From an uncultured Anaerotruncus sp. (GTDB lineage: Bacteria > Bacillota > Clostridia > Oscillospirales > Ruminococcaceae), in assembly GCA_944385965.1 (NCBI GenBank), contig CALWZG010000022.1:98225-162224 (forward strand): DNA of 64,000 bases, read 5' to 3'. Below, piece after piece: positions 42,431 to 50,838 of this stretch. Below the pieces are notes generated by a model. The model searched no databases. It worked only from the letters and a program-made list of their open reading frames with translations, and was not told the DNA's origin. The translations under genes were made by a program, and so were the position numbers. Each line of letters starts with the position of its first letter. The first letter of the stretch is position 1.

Positions 42431-43363
42431 CTAGAGTGTCCAGAGAGCGTTGGCGATGGACAAGGTGACAGGAAGGGTTACAATAGACAAAAGGGTGGAC
42501 AACACCACACATTTGGAGGGGAACAGGTAATCTCCTCCAAACATCTGGGCGAACATGGGAATCCCCATGCTGCAAGGAGAGGCGAATCCAATCATCAAGG
42601 CCATTTTAACGGCCAGGTCTACCGGAGCCAAGGTCAGCAGCCCCAAGATAATCACTGGGATAATCAGCAGGCGGAAGGACAGCGCCACATAAATTCGCCG
42701 GTCCTCCAGGCAGCTTTTAAAATTGGTCTGCGCGATATAACTTCCAAGAATCAACATGCCAAGAGGGGTATTCATACTGCCGATGGCGTTGACAGCGTCA
42801 AAAAGCAAAGGCGGCAGTTTAACCGGAGAGAGAAAGAGCGCTACGCCCAGATAAAAGCAGATGGTACCAGGGTTCAGGAGGGTCTTTTTGATAGAGATGT
42901 AGCGGGAATCCTGGGTAATGGTCAGCACACCATAAGTCCATTGCAGAATAGAGATAATCACCATAAGGCTGGAACCTAAGAATACCCCAGTGGAGCCAAC
43001 CAAGGCTGTCAGCAAAGGAATCCCGATCGCCCCGCAGTTGGTGAATATCACACAGAGGGATTGGGCCTGAGCGTCTGGAAATCTCTTTTTAGGGAATAAG
43101 AGCTTTGTTCCAATAATCAGAAGGGCACTGAAAGCCGCAGCTAAAATAAAGGATTCCAATAAAGCCACACCAGTTTCCGGGTCGAAAGGTCTTTGGTAAG
43201 AGGCAAAGATGGCGGCGGGAGTGGTAATGCTCAGCAAAAAGTTGGATAGTTTTTTTGTAAAGGCCTCATCAATCATCCCCCGGCGGAATAGAAGGATGCC
43301 CAGCAGCATCTCCAAAAACATAAGCGCCACCTGGTATCCCGCAATTAACATATAAGCGAGCAA
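42431..43363 (-). CDS. AEC family transporter (auxin efflux carrier type)
   Basis: 310 residues, about ten membrane helices, of the AEC family: LGILLFRRGMIDEAFTKKLS, NFLLSITTPAAIFASYQRPF, FTNCGAIGIPLLTALVG and GFASPCSMGIPMFAQMFGGD. Such carriers move organic acids such as malate or related anions. TTG start at 43363 with GGAGGG. It lies just past the terminator of the transketolase operon on the same strand and may handle a related carboxylate, but it is separately transcribed. Confidence 0.9.
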   Translation of the reverse strand: MLAYMLIAGYQVALMFLEMLLGILLFRRGMIDEAFTKKLSNFLLSITTPAAIFASYQRPFDPETGVALLESFILAAAFSALLIIGTKLLFPKKRFPDAQAQSLCVIFTNCGAIGIPLLTALVGSTGVFLGSSLMVIISILQWTYGVLTITQDSRYISIKKTLLNPGTICFYLGVALFLSPVKLPPLLFDAVNAIGSMNTPLGMLILGSYIAQTNFKSCLEDRRIYVALSFRLLIIPVIILGLLTLAPVDLAVKMALMIGFASPCSMGIPMFAQMFGGDYLFPSKCVVLSTLLSIVTLPVTLSIANALWTL

Positions 43364-43394
43364 ACAAAGCCCTCCATTTCGCTTTTAAATGGTA

Positions 43395-43432
43395 AAAAAA
43401 CGGGGTATGTGCAAGCCATACCCACGTTTTTT
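43395..43432 (-). terminator. Terminator of the transketolase operon
   Basis: AAAAAACG-GGGTATG with CATACCC-A-CGTTTTTT, loop TGCAAGC; T7 on the minus strand. Confidence 0.88.
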
Positions 43433-43448
43433 CGTTTAAGAACAAAAC

Positions 43449-44387
43449 TTATTTCTTCTTCGCCAGAACCTCTTTGGCCTTAGCGGCGATGGCTTTGCCA
43501 TCCATCTTGTATTTGCTCAGCAGCTCCTCGTAGTCACCGGACTCACCGAATCCATCTGTGCCGATGAAGCCCATAGGAACAGGACACTCCTCAACAATAA
43601 CCTCGGAAACAGCGCTGCCCAAACCGCCATAGATGCTGTGCTCCTCAGCGGTGACGATGGCGCCGGTCTCCTGAGCGCATTTTACAATCAGCTCACGGTC
43701 GATGGGTTTGATGGTGTGAATATCAACCACACGAGCCTTGATACCATCAGCTTCCAGCAGTTTGGCCGCTTCCAGGGACTTCTGAACCATGTAGCCGGTG
43801 GCGACGATGGTGATGTCATTGCCCTGGGTGAGGGTCACGCCCTTGCCTACCTGGAAATCATAGCTGTCATCGAAGATGACCTCAGCGGGAGCGCGGCTCA
43901 GCCGCAGATAAACAGGGCCATCAATCTGAGCGGCAGCGAAAACAGCTTTCTCAGTTTCCACAGCGTCGCAAACAGAGATGAGGGTCATGTTGGGCAGGGA
44001 GCGGATGAAAGCCATATCGCTCATAGCGTTGTGGCTGGCGCCATCGTAGCTGTCGGACATACCGCAATAAGTACCGCAGAGCTTTACATTCAGGTTGTCA
44101 TAGCAGATGAGGCTATTGATGGGGTCGCCGCCGCGGCCAGCCAGGAATACCGAGAAGGTATTGCAGAAGGGAATCAGTCCGGTGGTGGCGAAACCAGCGG
44201 ACATAGCCACCATATCCAGCTCGGAAATACCAACGTTGAAATAACGCTCAGGGAATTCCTTGCCGAACAGGCCGCTCTTGGTGGAGGAGCCCACATCCGC
44301 TTCCAGCACCACTACTTTATCGTTTACTGCGCCAAGTTTTTTCAGGGCGGCGCCAAAAGCGTCCCTGATCGCGATTTTCTGTGCCAT
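43449..44387 (-). CDS. Transketolase, C-terminal subunit
   Basis: 312 residues covering the pyrimidine-binding and C-terminal domains of transketolase (as in split DXS-like enzymes): IRDAFGAALKKLGAVNDKVV, LEADVGSSTKSGLFGKEFPE, RYFNVGISELDMVAMSAGFA, YCGMSDSYDGASHNAMSDMA and VTAEEHSIYGGLGSAVSEV. With the N-terminal subunit it forms a TPP enzyme that moves two-carbon ketol units. Its ATG overlaps the stop of the partner by one base. Substrate is likely not the housekeeping one. Confidence 0.93.
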   Translation of the reverse strand: MAQKIAIRDAFGAALKKLGAVNDKVVVLEADVGSSTKSGLFGKEFPERYFNVGISELDMVAMSAGFATTGLIPFCNTFSVFLAGRGGDPINSLICYDNLNVKLCGTYCGMSDSYDGASHNAMSDMAFIRSLPNMTLISVCDAVETEKAVFAAAQIDGPVYLRLSRAPAEVIFDDSYDFQVGKGVTLTQGNDITIVATGYMVQKSLEAAKLLEADGIKARVVDIHTIKPIDRELIVKCAQETGAIVTAEEHSIYGGLGSAVSEVIVEECPVPMGFIGTDGFGESGDYEELLSKYKMDGKAIAAKAKEVLAKKK

Positions 44388-45220
44388 TACGCGTTCCCTC
44401 CCAGTTCCTTCATTGCGTTCGCATAGTTCTCATCGTTAATTGGAGCGCCGTGCCAGGTGTTTTTGCCCTCCATGAAGGAGATGCCTTTGCCCTTGACGGT
44501 TTCGCAAATGATGATGGTGGGCTGTCCCTTATGGGCTTTGGCCGCGTCTACAGCGTCAGAGAAGGCCGCCACATCATGTCCATCACACTCGATTACATTC
44601 CAGCCGAAGGCTTTCCACTTGGCGGAGATGTCTCCCATAGGCATAATCTCATCGTTGGTGCCGTCCAGCTGTACATGGTTGTGGTCCAGGATGGCTACCA
44701 GGTTATCCACTTTAAACTTCACAGCGGTCATAGCGGCCTCCCAGATGCCGCCTTCCTGAATCTCACCATCACCCATCAGTACATAGGTGGTGTAGTCATA
44801 GCCGTTGAGCTTGGCGCCCAAAGCGATACCGTTACCAGCGGAGAGACCCAGACCCAGAGGACCAGTGGAAACCTCTACGCCAGGAGTTTTGTGGGCGCAG
44901 GGATGGCCCTGAAGATCACTGTTAATCTGACGCAGGGTTTTCATATCCTCCACAGGGAAGAAGCCCTTATGAGCCAGGTTCAGGTACAGCATAGGAGCGG
45001 CATGTCCCTTGGAAAGCACCAGACGGTCGCGGTCAGGAGCCTTGGGGTTCTTGGGGTCAATATGCATTTTCTCAAAATACAAAGCGGTCAGGATTTCGCA
45101 GCAGGACAGGGAACCACCGGGATGGCCTGTCTGGATGCTGTGCAGCAATTCGATCAGCTCAACGCGGAATTGGTGACAGAGCTGATCCAATTCCTGTTTG
45201 CGCTCTTTGGTCATTGGCAT
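44387..45220 (-). CDS. Transketolase, N-terminal (TPP-binding) subunit
   Basis: 277 residues, the TPP-binding half: HPGGSLSCCEILTALYFEKM, LSKGHAAPMLYLNLAHKG, GSLGQGL-type segment STGPLGLGLSAGNGIALGAK, and the TPP motif MGDGEIQEGGIWEAAM...DHNHVQLDG. GAGGAGG precedes the ATG. Third gene of isomerase-racemase-tktN-tktC. Split transketolases of this kind often belong to dedicated sugar or sugar-acid pathways. Confidence 0.93.
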   Translation of the reverse strand: MPMTKERKQELDQLCHQFRVELIELLHSIQTGHPGGSLSCCEILTALYFEKMHIDPKNPKAPDRDRLVLSKGHAAPMLYLNLAHKGFFPVEDMKTLRQINSDLQGHPCAHKTPGVEVSTGPLGLGLSAGNGIALGAKLNGYDYTTYVLMGDGEIQEGGIWEAAMTAVKFKVDNLVAILDHNHVQLDGTNDEIMPMGDISAKWKAFGWNVIECDGHDVAAFSDAVDAAKAHKGQPTIIICETVKGKGISFMEGKNTWHGAPINDENYANAMKELGGNA

Positions 45221-45242
45221 GGATAATTCCTCCTCTTATTGG

Positions 45243-45917
45243 TTACATCTTGGAAGATTCCAAGATGGTTTTTACCTGTTGGATACACAGTTTGGGGCTG
45301 GAGAACACAGGGCGTCCAGTCTGAGCGGCTACCGGCTCCTCCATATGGGCCATGGAAGCTTGGGCCAGGACAATTACATCCACATCGTGGAGCTGGCTGG
45401 CCATCTCCAGCACCAGCTGGTCATGGCGGGCCTTATCCCCAGCCTTCAAAGCACGGATAGCGTCCTCGTTGTGAACTACCTCAATCTCCACTTCCCGTCC
45501 AGCCTTTTGAGCCTCCTCCATCAGCTTGAACTTGGAAGGCTCAAGGGTGCTTTTGGCGGTTACCAAAAGCCCGATTTTCCGTCCTGAGGTTACCGCTTTC
45601 TGGGCCATAGCCTCATCGATGGAAACAATCCGGGTGGGGATAAAGGGGCGGATTTCCGCCACAGTGGGGGACAGGGTGGAGCAGGTTACCACAATCAGGT
45701 CAGCTCCAGTCATATAAGCAGCCTGCAAATCATTATACAGGCGGGCCTTGTTGTTGGTGGAAAAAACACCGGTATCAGCGGGGTCATCCGCCAGGAAATC
45801 ATCCATCAGGTTGTGCAGCTTCAGTTCCCCAACAGAGTCTCCCAGAGCTTCCCGGAGCTGGCCGGGAAAGGTGTCATAAACGCTTTTTACGGTATGTACC
45901 AAAGCGACTCGTTTCAT
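45243..45917 (-). CDS. Aspartate/glutamate racemase family protein
   Basis: 224 residues with the two active-site Cys/Ser regions of the Asp/Glu racemase superfamily: LIVVTCSTLSPTV (Cys) and, in the second half, DVIVLAQASMAHM where the second catalytic Cys is replaced by Ala/Ser. The starting sequence MKRVALVHTVKSVYDTF is typical of a subgroup beside carbohydrate genes. With only one Cys it may be a decarboxylase, isomerase or binding protein and not an amino-acid racemase. AGGAGG before the ATG. Confidence 0.85.
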   Translation of the reverse strand: MKRVALVHTVKSVYDTFPGQLREALGDSVGELKLHNLMDDFLADDPADTGVFSTNNKARLYNDLQAAYMTGADLIVVTCSTLSPTVAEIRPFIPTRIVSIDEAMAQKAVTSGRKIGLLVTAKSTLEPSKFKLMEEAQKAGREVEIEVVHNEDAIRALKAGDKARHDQLVLEMASQLHDVDVIVLAQASMAHMEEPVAAQTGRPVFSSPKLCIQQVKTILESSKM

Positions 45918-45942
45918 GGGTTGTCCCTCCTGTCAAAAGGGC

Positions 45943-46773
45943 TCAGCGGCCGTAAACTTTGTGGAAGATGGGAGCCAGATGCTCAATAGCGCCCTTGGCG
46001 GCCTCCTCCTGGTTGGGAATCTGGAAGATTTCGGTGCAGAAAGCCCCATCGTATCCAACCTCTTTAAAGGTAGAGATTATCTTCTCAAAATCGAGGCCGC
46101 AATGCCCAGGATAACGGCGGTTGTTGTCGGCCAGGTGAACATGAATATTATAGGAGGCGTAGTCCCGAATGGTTTTGTAAAGATCAGGCTCCTCAATATT
46201 CAGGTGGAAAATATCCATCATCAGTTTGAAGTTGTCACGATCCACATCGTCCACCATTTTGGCAGCTTCGGGAATGGTGTTGATGAAGTTGGTCTGCATA
46301 ATGGTGACAGACTCCAAGGCAATCATCACGTTTTTAGGCTTGGCGTAATCACTGATTTTGCGGAAAGCGTCTACCGCCCAAGCATAGGTCTGCTCTTTGG
46401 GAACATCGTCATAATACTGTCCGCGGACGCGGCCAATGTTGATGTTGGCGCCCAGATAGCTGGCGAAATCGATGATTTCATAGACCCGCTCTACCGCCTG
46501 ACGCCGACGGTCAGGATCTCTGTCAGCAAAAGAAAGGCCCAACTGGCCATAAATTTCACCAGTGCAGACCAACACGACGGACAGGCCATTCTTTTCGGCG
46601 GTTTCCTTGACCTGAGCCCAATCCAGTTTACTCGGATTGAGGGTCATCAGCTCCACGCCATCATAGCCAAGTTTCCCTAAATCACCAAAGCTTTTTTCCA
46701 AGCTTCCCTGGTAAGCGGTGACAGAAGGCGCAATTGCCACATCCGGGGTGGCGACTTGATAACAAAGTTTCAT
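45943..46773 (-). CDS. Sugar phosphate isomerase/epimerase (TIM barrel), first copy
   Basis: 276-residue AP_endonuc_2-type TIM barrel: FGDLGKLGYDGVELMTLNPS, CTGEIYGQLGLSFADRDPDR, VMIALESVTIMQTNFINTIP, FKLMMDIFHLNIEEPDL (metal-site Asp and His) and GYDGAFCTEIFQIP. Related enzymes are Hyi, OtnI, tagatose/xylulose epimerases. AAGGAGCG before the ATG. First gene of the operon, with its own promoter. Confidence 0.88.
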   Translation of the reverse strand: MKLCYQVATPDVAIAPSVTAYQGSLEKSFGDLGKLGYDGVELMTLNPSKLDWAQVKETAEKNGLSVVLVCTGEIYGQLGLSFADRDPDRRRQAVERVYEIIDFASYLGANINIGRVRGQYYDDVPKEQTYAWAVDAFRKISDYAKPKNVMIALESVTIMQTNFINTIPEAAKMVDDVDRDNFKLMMDIFHLNIEEPDLYKTIRDYASYNIHVHLADNNRRYPGHCGLDFEKIISTFKEVGYDGAFCTEIFQIPNQEEAAKGAIEHLAPIFHKVYGR

Positions 46774-46901
46774 ACCCTTGACGCTCCTTATATGTATTCC
46801 TAAATCCGGCCAAAGCCGGTGGTGGACGATATGAGAAATTCTTTATATGAAACAGAGGCAAAACAAGTAAAAAAGCCTTCACACTGAGATTTGTCCTCAT
46901 T

Positions 46902-46930
46902 ATTATAGCACGGGACAACCGATTTGTGAA
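46902..46930 (-). promoter_or_regulatory. Promoter of the isomerase-racemase-transketolase operon
   Basis: Minus strand TTCACA (46925-46930), 17 bases, TATAAT (46902-46907). The ~120-base leader contains CCGGC-TTTG-GCCGG (near 46812-46825). Confidence 0.6.
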
Positions 46931-47002
46931 CTGAAAAATGCCTATTCTCAGTGGTTTTTTTGACAGAAAATTATCAAATAATCAGAAAAAAATTAAACAG
47001 AT

Positions 47003-47947
47003 TTACGCATTATCACGTTCAAACTGAGCGAAAGCGCGTTCAAAAGCAGCCAAAGCTTTCTCGTAGCAAAGCTGGGCAGTAGTCCTCATGGAAGCTCCGG
47101 GATAAGGCTGCACCTCAAAGGAAATCAATGCGCGGGAAGTGTTGGGCGTGGAAGGAATATACCCTGATTTCAGCAGCTGCAGGAAGTGATAGGTCAAGGC
47201 GTCTAAATCAAAGCACCCTCCCTGAACCCCCAGAGGCGGATGAGTATGTCCATAAAAGGCGTTGGCGGGATCTAAAACAGCATCCCCCATATGAACATGA
47301 GCCAAATCTTTCGACACATGGGCCAGGGCACTGTCAAAGTCCTCCTCCATCAGGGGAAGGTGGGCAATATCCAGCATGGTGTGGGCGTTTGCGCATCCAG
47401 CGGCCCGAGCTTTTTCCACAAGGCTGGCACATTCCCAGGTAGGTCCCAATACTAGGCGTTTAAACCGATGGCGCTCGATGGGTTCCACCACTACCAGAAT
47501 CCCTTGTTCCTGAGCGTACAGGGAACTGGCGATAAAGAACTCCTCAAAGTATTTCATGGTATCTTCGTGGTGTTCAGGCCGGTCCATGCAGCCAGTGATT
47601 ACAATGAGGGGCGCTTGTGCCTGGGCGGCGTAATCAATATGCCGCTTCATCAACTCCAAAGCGCTGGCCCGCTGCTTGGGGTCAGGGCTTCCGGAATCTC
47701 CGGGGCCGGCCACCTGAAAAATACCAGGAGTATTGTAATGCAGAGTTTTACCGGCATCTCTCATTTTTTGTATCTCTAATTGACGCAAAGAATTGTCATC
47801 CGGCAGGAAGGTTTCCAGAGTTTCAAATTCAGGGTAAGCGCAGCAGGCGTCCACCGCGCACAAATGCTCCAGATGATTGTCAAAAGAGGCCGACCGAAGC
47901 ATAGAAGGGCTGATGCCTAATTTAATATGTTGATTCAGAATGGCCAT
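47003..47947 (-). CDS. Sugar phosphate isomerase/epimerase (TIM barrel), second copy
   Basis: 314-residue TIM-barrel protein of the same superfamily: QGILVVVEPIERHRFKRLVL, AHTMLDIAHLPLMEEDFD and AHVHMGDAVLDPANAFYGHT supply the metal ligands. It differs clearly from the copy at 45943, so a separate substrate or step is likely. AAAGGAG points to ATG 47947; the ATG at 47965 overlaps that site. Its start lies within the end of the gntR gene, so the two are co-transcribed. Confidence 0.87.
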   Translation of the reverse strand: MAILNQHIKLGISPSMLRSASFDNHLEHLCAVDACCAYPEFETLETFLPDDNSLRQLEIQKMRDAGKTLHYNTPGIFQVAGPGDSGSPDPKQRASALELMKRHIDYAAQAQAPLIVITGCMDRPEHHEDTMKYFEEFFIASSLYAQEQGILVVVEPIERHRFKRLVLGPTWECASLVEKARAAGCANAHTMLDIAHLPLMEEDFDSALAHVSKDLAHVHMGDAVLDPANAFYGHTHPPLGVQGGCFDLDALTYHFLQLLKSGYIPSTPNTSRALISFEVQPYPGASMRTTAQLCYEKALAAFERAFAQFERDNA

Positions 47948-48704
47948 GGCGAGGGCTCCTTTCATCAGATGTTTTTGAAACGCATTGCTCAGGGGAAAGA
48001 GCCAGATGGTTATGAACGGAATCCGCTACCGCTTCCCGAGCGGTGGTCAGGTCATTATGCAGCAGGGCATCCACAATTCGCTGGTGGGAAAGATAGCTGA
48101 CATGTCCATTTGACAGGCCCAGATCATATAAGACCCTTAATTTGTCCCGAAAGAACCCCATAACATGCTGATAAGTGACGATCAGCAGAGGATTTTTGCA
48201 GCATTCTCCCAAAAGCTGATGGAACTCCAAATCCAGCTGAAGCATTTCTTCATGATTTCCCTGGACGTCCAGCCTGTCTTTGATCTGCTGATTCTTCTGA
48301 TGAAGCCGCAAAAGATCCTCATGGGAAGCATTTTTAAAAATCAGCTCCACAATGGCCTGCTCCAAAGCCATACGGTAATCCGCCAGATCCCGGCCTGTCC
48401 ATTGACAGGAATCCAAGTCATTTTGAAAAGAGCTGGAAGGGGAGGCGGTTGGGGACTGCTGTTCTTTTGGAGGATGGGTCACATAGGTTCCGCTTCCGCG
48501 GCGAATCTCCACCAGGCCTTGGGAAGAAAGCAGCCGCATAGCTTCCCGAATAGGGGTGCGGCTGACACCTACCATTTGAGAGATTTGGGGTTCAGATGGG
48601 AGACGGTCCCCTGGACGGTAAGTACCCGAAGCGATCCACTGTAAAATCTGTTCAGAAACACGGTCTGTGGCGGATCCTTTCTTAAAATGATAATTATGAT
48701 CCAA
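47922..48704 (-). CDS. GntR family regulator, FCD type, first copy
   Basis: 260 residues: winged HTH at about 12-80 (YRPGDRLPSEPQISQMVGVS, TPIREAMRLLSSQGLVEIRR) and a helical FCD ligand-binding domain at about 105-235 with the metal-binding Asp/His residues (LDLEFHQLLGECC, SYLSHQRIVDALL). Such regulators respond to sugar acids or carboxylates. TTG start at 48704 with AGGAGAGGA. Promoter carries an inverted repeat; it diverges from the tctCBA genes. Confidence 0.92.
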   Translation of the reverse strand: MDHNYHFKKGSATDRVSEQILQWIASGTYRPGDRLPSEPQISQMVGVSRTPIREAMRLLSSQGLVEIRRGSGTYVTHPPKEQQSPTASPSSSFQNDLDSCQWTGRDLADYRMALEQAIVELIFKNASHEDLLRLHQKNQQIKDRLDVQGNHEEMLQLDLEFHQLLGECCKNPLLIVTYQHVMGFFRDKLRVLYDLGLSNGHVSYLSHQRIVDALLHNDLTTAREAVADSVHNHLALSPEQCVSKTSDERSPRHGHSESTY

Positions 48705-48888
48705 ATAAGTCCTCTCCTATTCATAATCCAACGGTTGATTTATTGGCAGGGTTCCGAATGCGTCCGGTTCATTCAATAGAAGATAAGGTCAGGATAAAAA
48801 ATCAATATGATTTGTGTAAAGGTATGATGAATTTTGCAGAAGAAAAAAGAAAACTGCAAATTCCCAGAAGAACAGACGATTCGATCTT

Positions 48889-48924
48889 TGTATTCATTAT
48901 ACACTTTGGTTGCGCAAAAAGCAA
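48889..48924 (-). promoter_or_regulatory. gntR promoter with overlapping inverted repeat
   Basis: Minus strand TTGCTT (48919-48924), 17 bases, TATAAT (48896-48901). The repeat TGTAT-TCATT-ATACA (48889-48903) covers the -10 and probable start, a good place for an autoregulatory operator. Its half TGAATACAA reappears in the tctC promoter. Confidence 0.6.
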
Positions 48925-49007
48925 TCATTTTAGAGCAATTGATGTAAGATAATCAAAAACTGCGTTATTACATAAAAAAATCATGAAATATTTGTGAATA
49001 AAGCGCA

Positions 49008-49036
49008 TTTACATGTTACTTGTTTTTGAATACAAT
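49008..49036 (+). promoter_or_regulatory. tctC promoter
   Basis: TTTACA (49008-49013), 17 bases, TACAAT (49031-49036), with TGAATACAA across the -10. A long leader follows; TGATGAAC (49049-49056) and GTTCATCA (49114-49121) could pair. The 48705-49174 gap holds no credible gene. Confidence 0.6.
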
Positions 49037-49174
49037 ATAAACATCCGATGATGAACCGAAAAATACAGGACATGTTTACCTAACGATATGAGGTGTCTAA
49101 CATTGTTTTAAAAGTTCATCAGGTGAGACAGATACTTTTTTGTAGAAGTATAGCAAAAAGTAATGGAGGATGAA

Positions 49175-50272
49175 ATGATGAAAAACGTCAAGAAAATCAT
49201 CGCCCTGCTGGCTGCGGTAGCAATGGCTACAACCGGGCTCGCTGGCTGTGGTTCCAGTGCGGAAAGCTCCAGTGAGGCCGCTCCGGCTTCCAGTGAGGCT
49301 GCTTCTTCCGCCGCTTCTGAGCAGGCAACTTCTCAGGAAGCTTCCAGTGAGGCTGCTGATGGGGAATTGGTGCCTGGTACTGTAAAATATCCTGTGAAAC
49401 AGCTGACCATTACCTGTCCTCCCGCTGCTGGCGGTGGAACAGATCTGCTGATTCGGGCGATGACCGCGTCCATGTCCGAGTATTTAGGGGTTCCCGTAAT
49501 TGTGCAGAATAAGCCAGGCGCTGGTATGGCGATTGGATTTTCCGCTGGTATGAAAGAGAAGCCCGATGGAAGTTCCATTACCGCTGCTGTGGCTGAGATG
49601 CTGGCAGTTCCCTATGTTTCTCAGGTGGACTTCACTTATAAGGATTTCACCCCCATTTGCAACTTTAACTCTTGTTATGGTTCTTTGGCGGTGGCCGCGG
49701 ACGCTCCCTACAATACTGTTGAGGAGTTCGTTGCTTATGCGAAAGAGCATCCCGGCGAGATTCGCTTCAGCAACTCTGGTGTAGGCGGCAACTGGCATGT
49801 TTTGGCGGCGGCCTTCGCGGATGCCGCGGGCATTGAGGTTACCCATGTTCCCTTCGATGGCGGCGGGCCTGCGGCCAACGCTTTGGCTGGCGGAAACGTG
49901 GAAGCCTGTGAGGTTAGCCCTCAGGAGCTGGATGTTCATGTGAAGTCCGGCAAGGTTAAACTGCTGTGCACCTTCTCTCCTGAGCGTCTGCCTGAGCTGC
50001 CTGATCTGCCCACCGGCACTGAGCTGGGTTATGACACCATTCTGACCATCTTCCGTGGCTTCGTTGGTCCTAAGGATATGGACCCCGAGGTGGTTAAGAT
50101 GATTCAGGACGCTACCCAATACGCTTTGAATGACCCTGAGGTAACTTCCTTCATGGAGACCCAGCATTACACCAAGAACTATATGAACGCTGAGGAATTC
50201 TATGCTATGTTGGAGCGGGAAGATGCCATTTACGCTGATCAAGCGGTGAAATTAGGCTTGACCAAATCCTGA
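49175..50272 (+). CDS. tctC: Tripartite tricarboxylate transporter substrate-binding protein (TctC/Bug family)
   Basis: 365 residues. Lipoprotein signal ending TTGLAGC, a long Ser/Ala/Glu linker (about 27-65), then the Bug-type solute-binding fold: LTITCPPAAGGGTDLLIRAM, VIVQNKPGAGMAIGFSAG, TYKDFTPICNFNSCYGSLAV, IRFSNSGVGGNWHVLAAAFA and THVPFDGGGPAANALAGGNV. It captures a carboxylate outside the membrane for TctAB. GGAGG precedes the ATGATG at 49175. Confidence 0.95.
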   Translation: MMKNVKKIIALLAAVAMATTGLAGCGSSAESSSEAAPASSEAASSAASEQATSQEASSEAADGELVPGTVKYPVKQLTITCPPAAGGGTDLLIRAMTASMSEYLGVPVIVQNKPGAGMAIGFSAGMKEKPDGSSITAAVAEMLAVPYVSQVDFTYKDFTPICNFNSCYGSLAVAADAPYNTVEEFVAYAKEHPGEIRFSNSGVGGNWHVLAAAFADAAGIEVTHVPFDGGGPAANALAGGNVEACEVSPQELDVHVKSGKVKLLCTFSPERLPELPDLPTGTELGYDTILTIFRGFVGPKDMDPEVVKMIQDATQYALNDPEVTSFMETQHYTKNYMNAEEFYAMLEREDAIYADQAVKLGLTKS

Positions 50273-50305
50273 AAAAGGGAAAAGTATCGTTAGGTAGGTA
50301 GGGGA

Positions 50306-50342
50306 GGGGAAAGGCCGGAGGACCTTTCCCCTTCAATTTTTT
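50306..50342 (+). terminator. Partial terminator between tctC and tctB
   Basis: GGGGAAAGG-CCGGAGGA-CCTTTCCCC then TTCAATTTTTT. Likely lowers tctBA relative to the binding protein, a common arrangement. Confidence 0.75.
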
Positions 50343-50361
50343 CAGAAAGGAGCATGCCCTG

Positions 50362-50820
50362 GTGAGAAAAATCAGTATTATTACCTCGGGTATTTTTATC
50401 GCAATCAGCGTGTTTATTATTCTTATGGCCCGCACCTTCCCGGAAGGTTCCAACGGGGTGGTAGGACCAGGCTTTTTCCCAATTATTTTGGCGTGTATTG
50501 TCATTCTGCTTTCTTGTATTCAAATCTATAACTCTACCGTTCGGCCTTCCCAGGAGGAACGTGAGAACAAGGTGAATCTGCTGTCCAACCAAAGTATCCG
50601 TGTCTGGATTTCCATGGGGATTACGGTTGCATACTTCGTTTTGATGTATCTGGTTGGCTTTATGATTTCCACCCCCATTTTTCTGTTTGTGGCCCTGTTG
50701 TATTTCAAGGTGAAAAGCTGGCCGGTGCGTATTCTGGTGCCCATTCTCACCACCGCTGCGGTCTATGTGATTTTCACGGTTTTGCTTTATGTGCAGTTGC
50801 CCGCCGGGGAACTATTTTAA
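50362..50820 (+). CDS. tctB: Tripartite tricarboxylate transporter small membrane subunit
   Basis: 152 residues with four membrane helices, typical TctB: IITSGIFIAISVFIILMART, FPEGSNGVVGPGFFPIILAC and FVLMYLVGFMISTPIFLFVA. GTG start at 50362 with AAAGGAG. Sits between tctC and tctA. Confidence 0.9.
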   Translation: MRKISIITSGIFIAISVFIILMARTFPEGSNGVVGPGFFPIILACIVILLSCIQIYNSTVRPSQEERENKVNLLSNQSIRVWISMGITVAYFVLMYLVGFMISTPIFLFVALLYFKVKSWPVRILVPILTTAAVYVIFTVLLYVQLPAGELF

Positions 50821-50838
50821 GAGGAGGGCGTGTAGAGA

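Noticed and set aside
43449..46773. Sulfo-transketolase (SqwGH) or apulose-4-phosphate transketolase pathway
   Set aside because: The split transketolase fits, but the sulfoerythrose isomerase (RpiB type), reductase and sulfonate exporter of the first, and the kinase of the second, are missing.
48743..48952. 69-codon ORF between gntR and tctC
   Set aside because: No ribosome site; it overlaps the gntR promoter and leader, and its sequence looks random.
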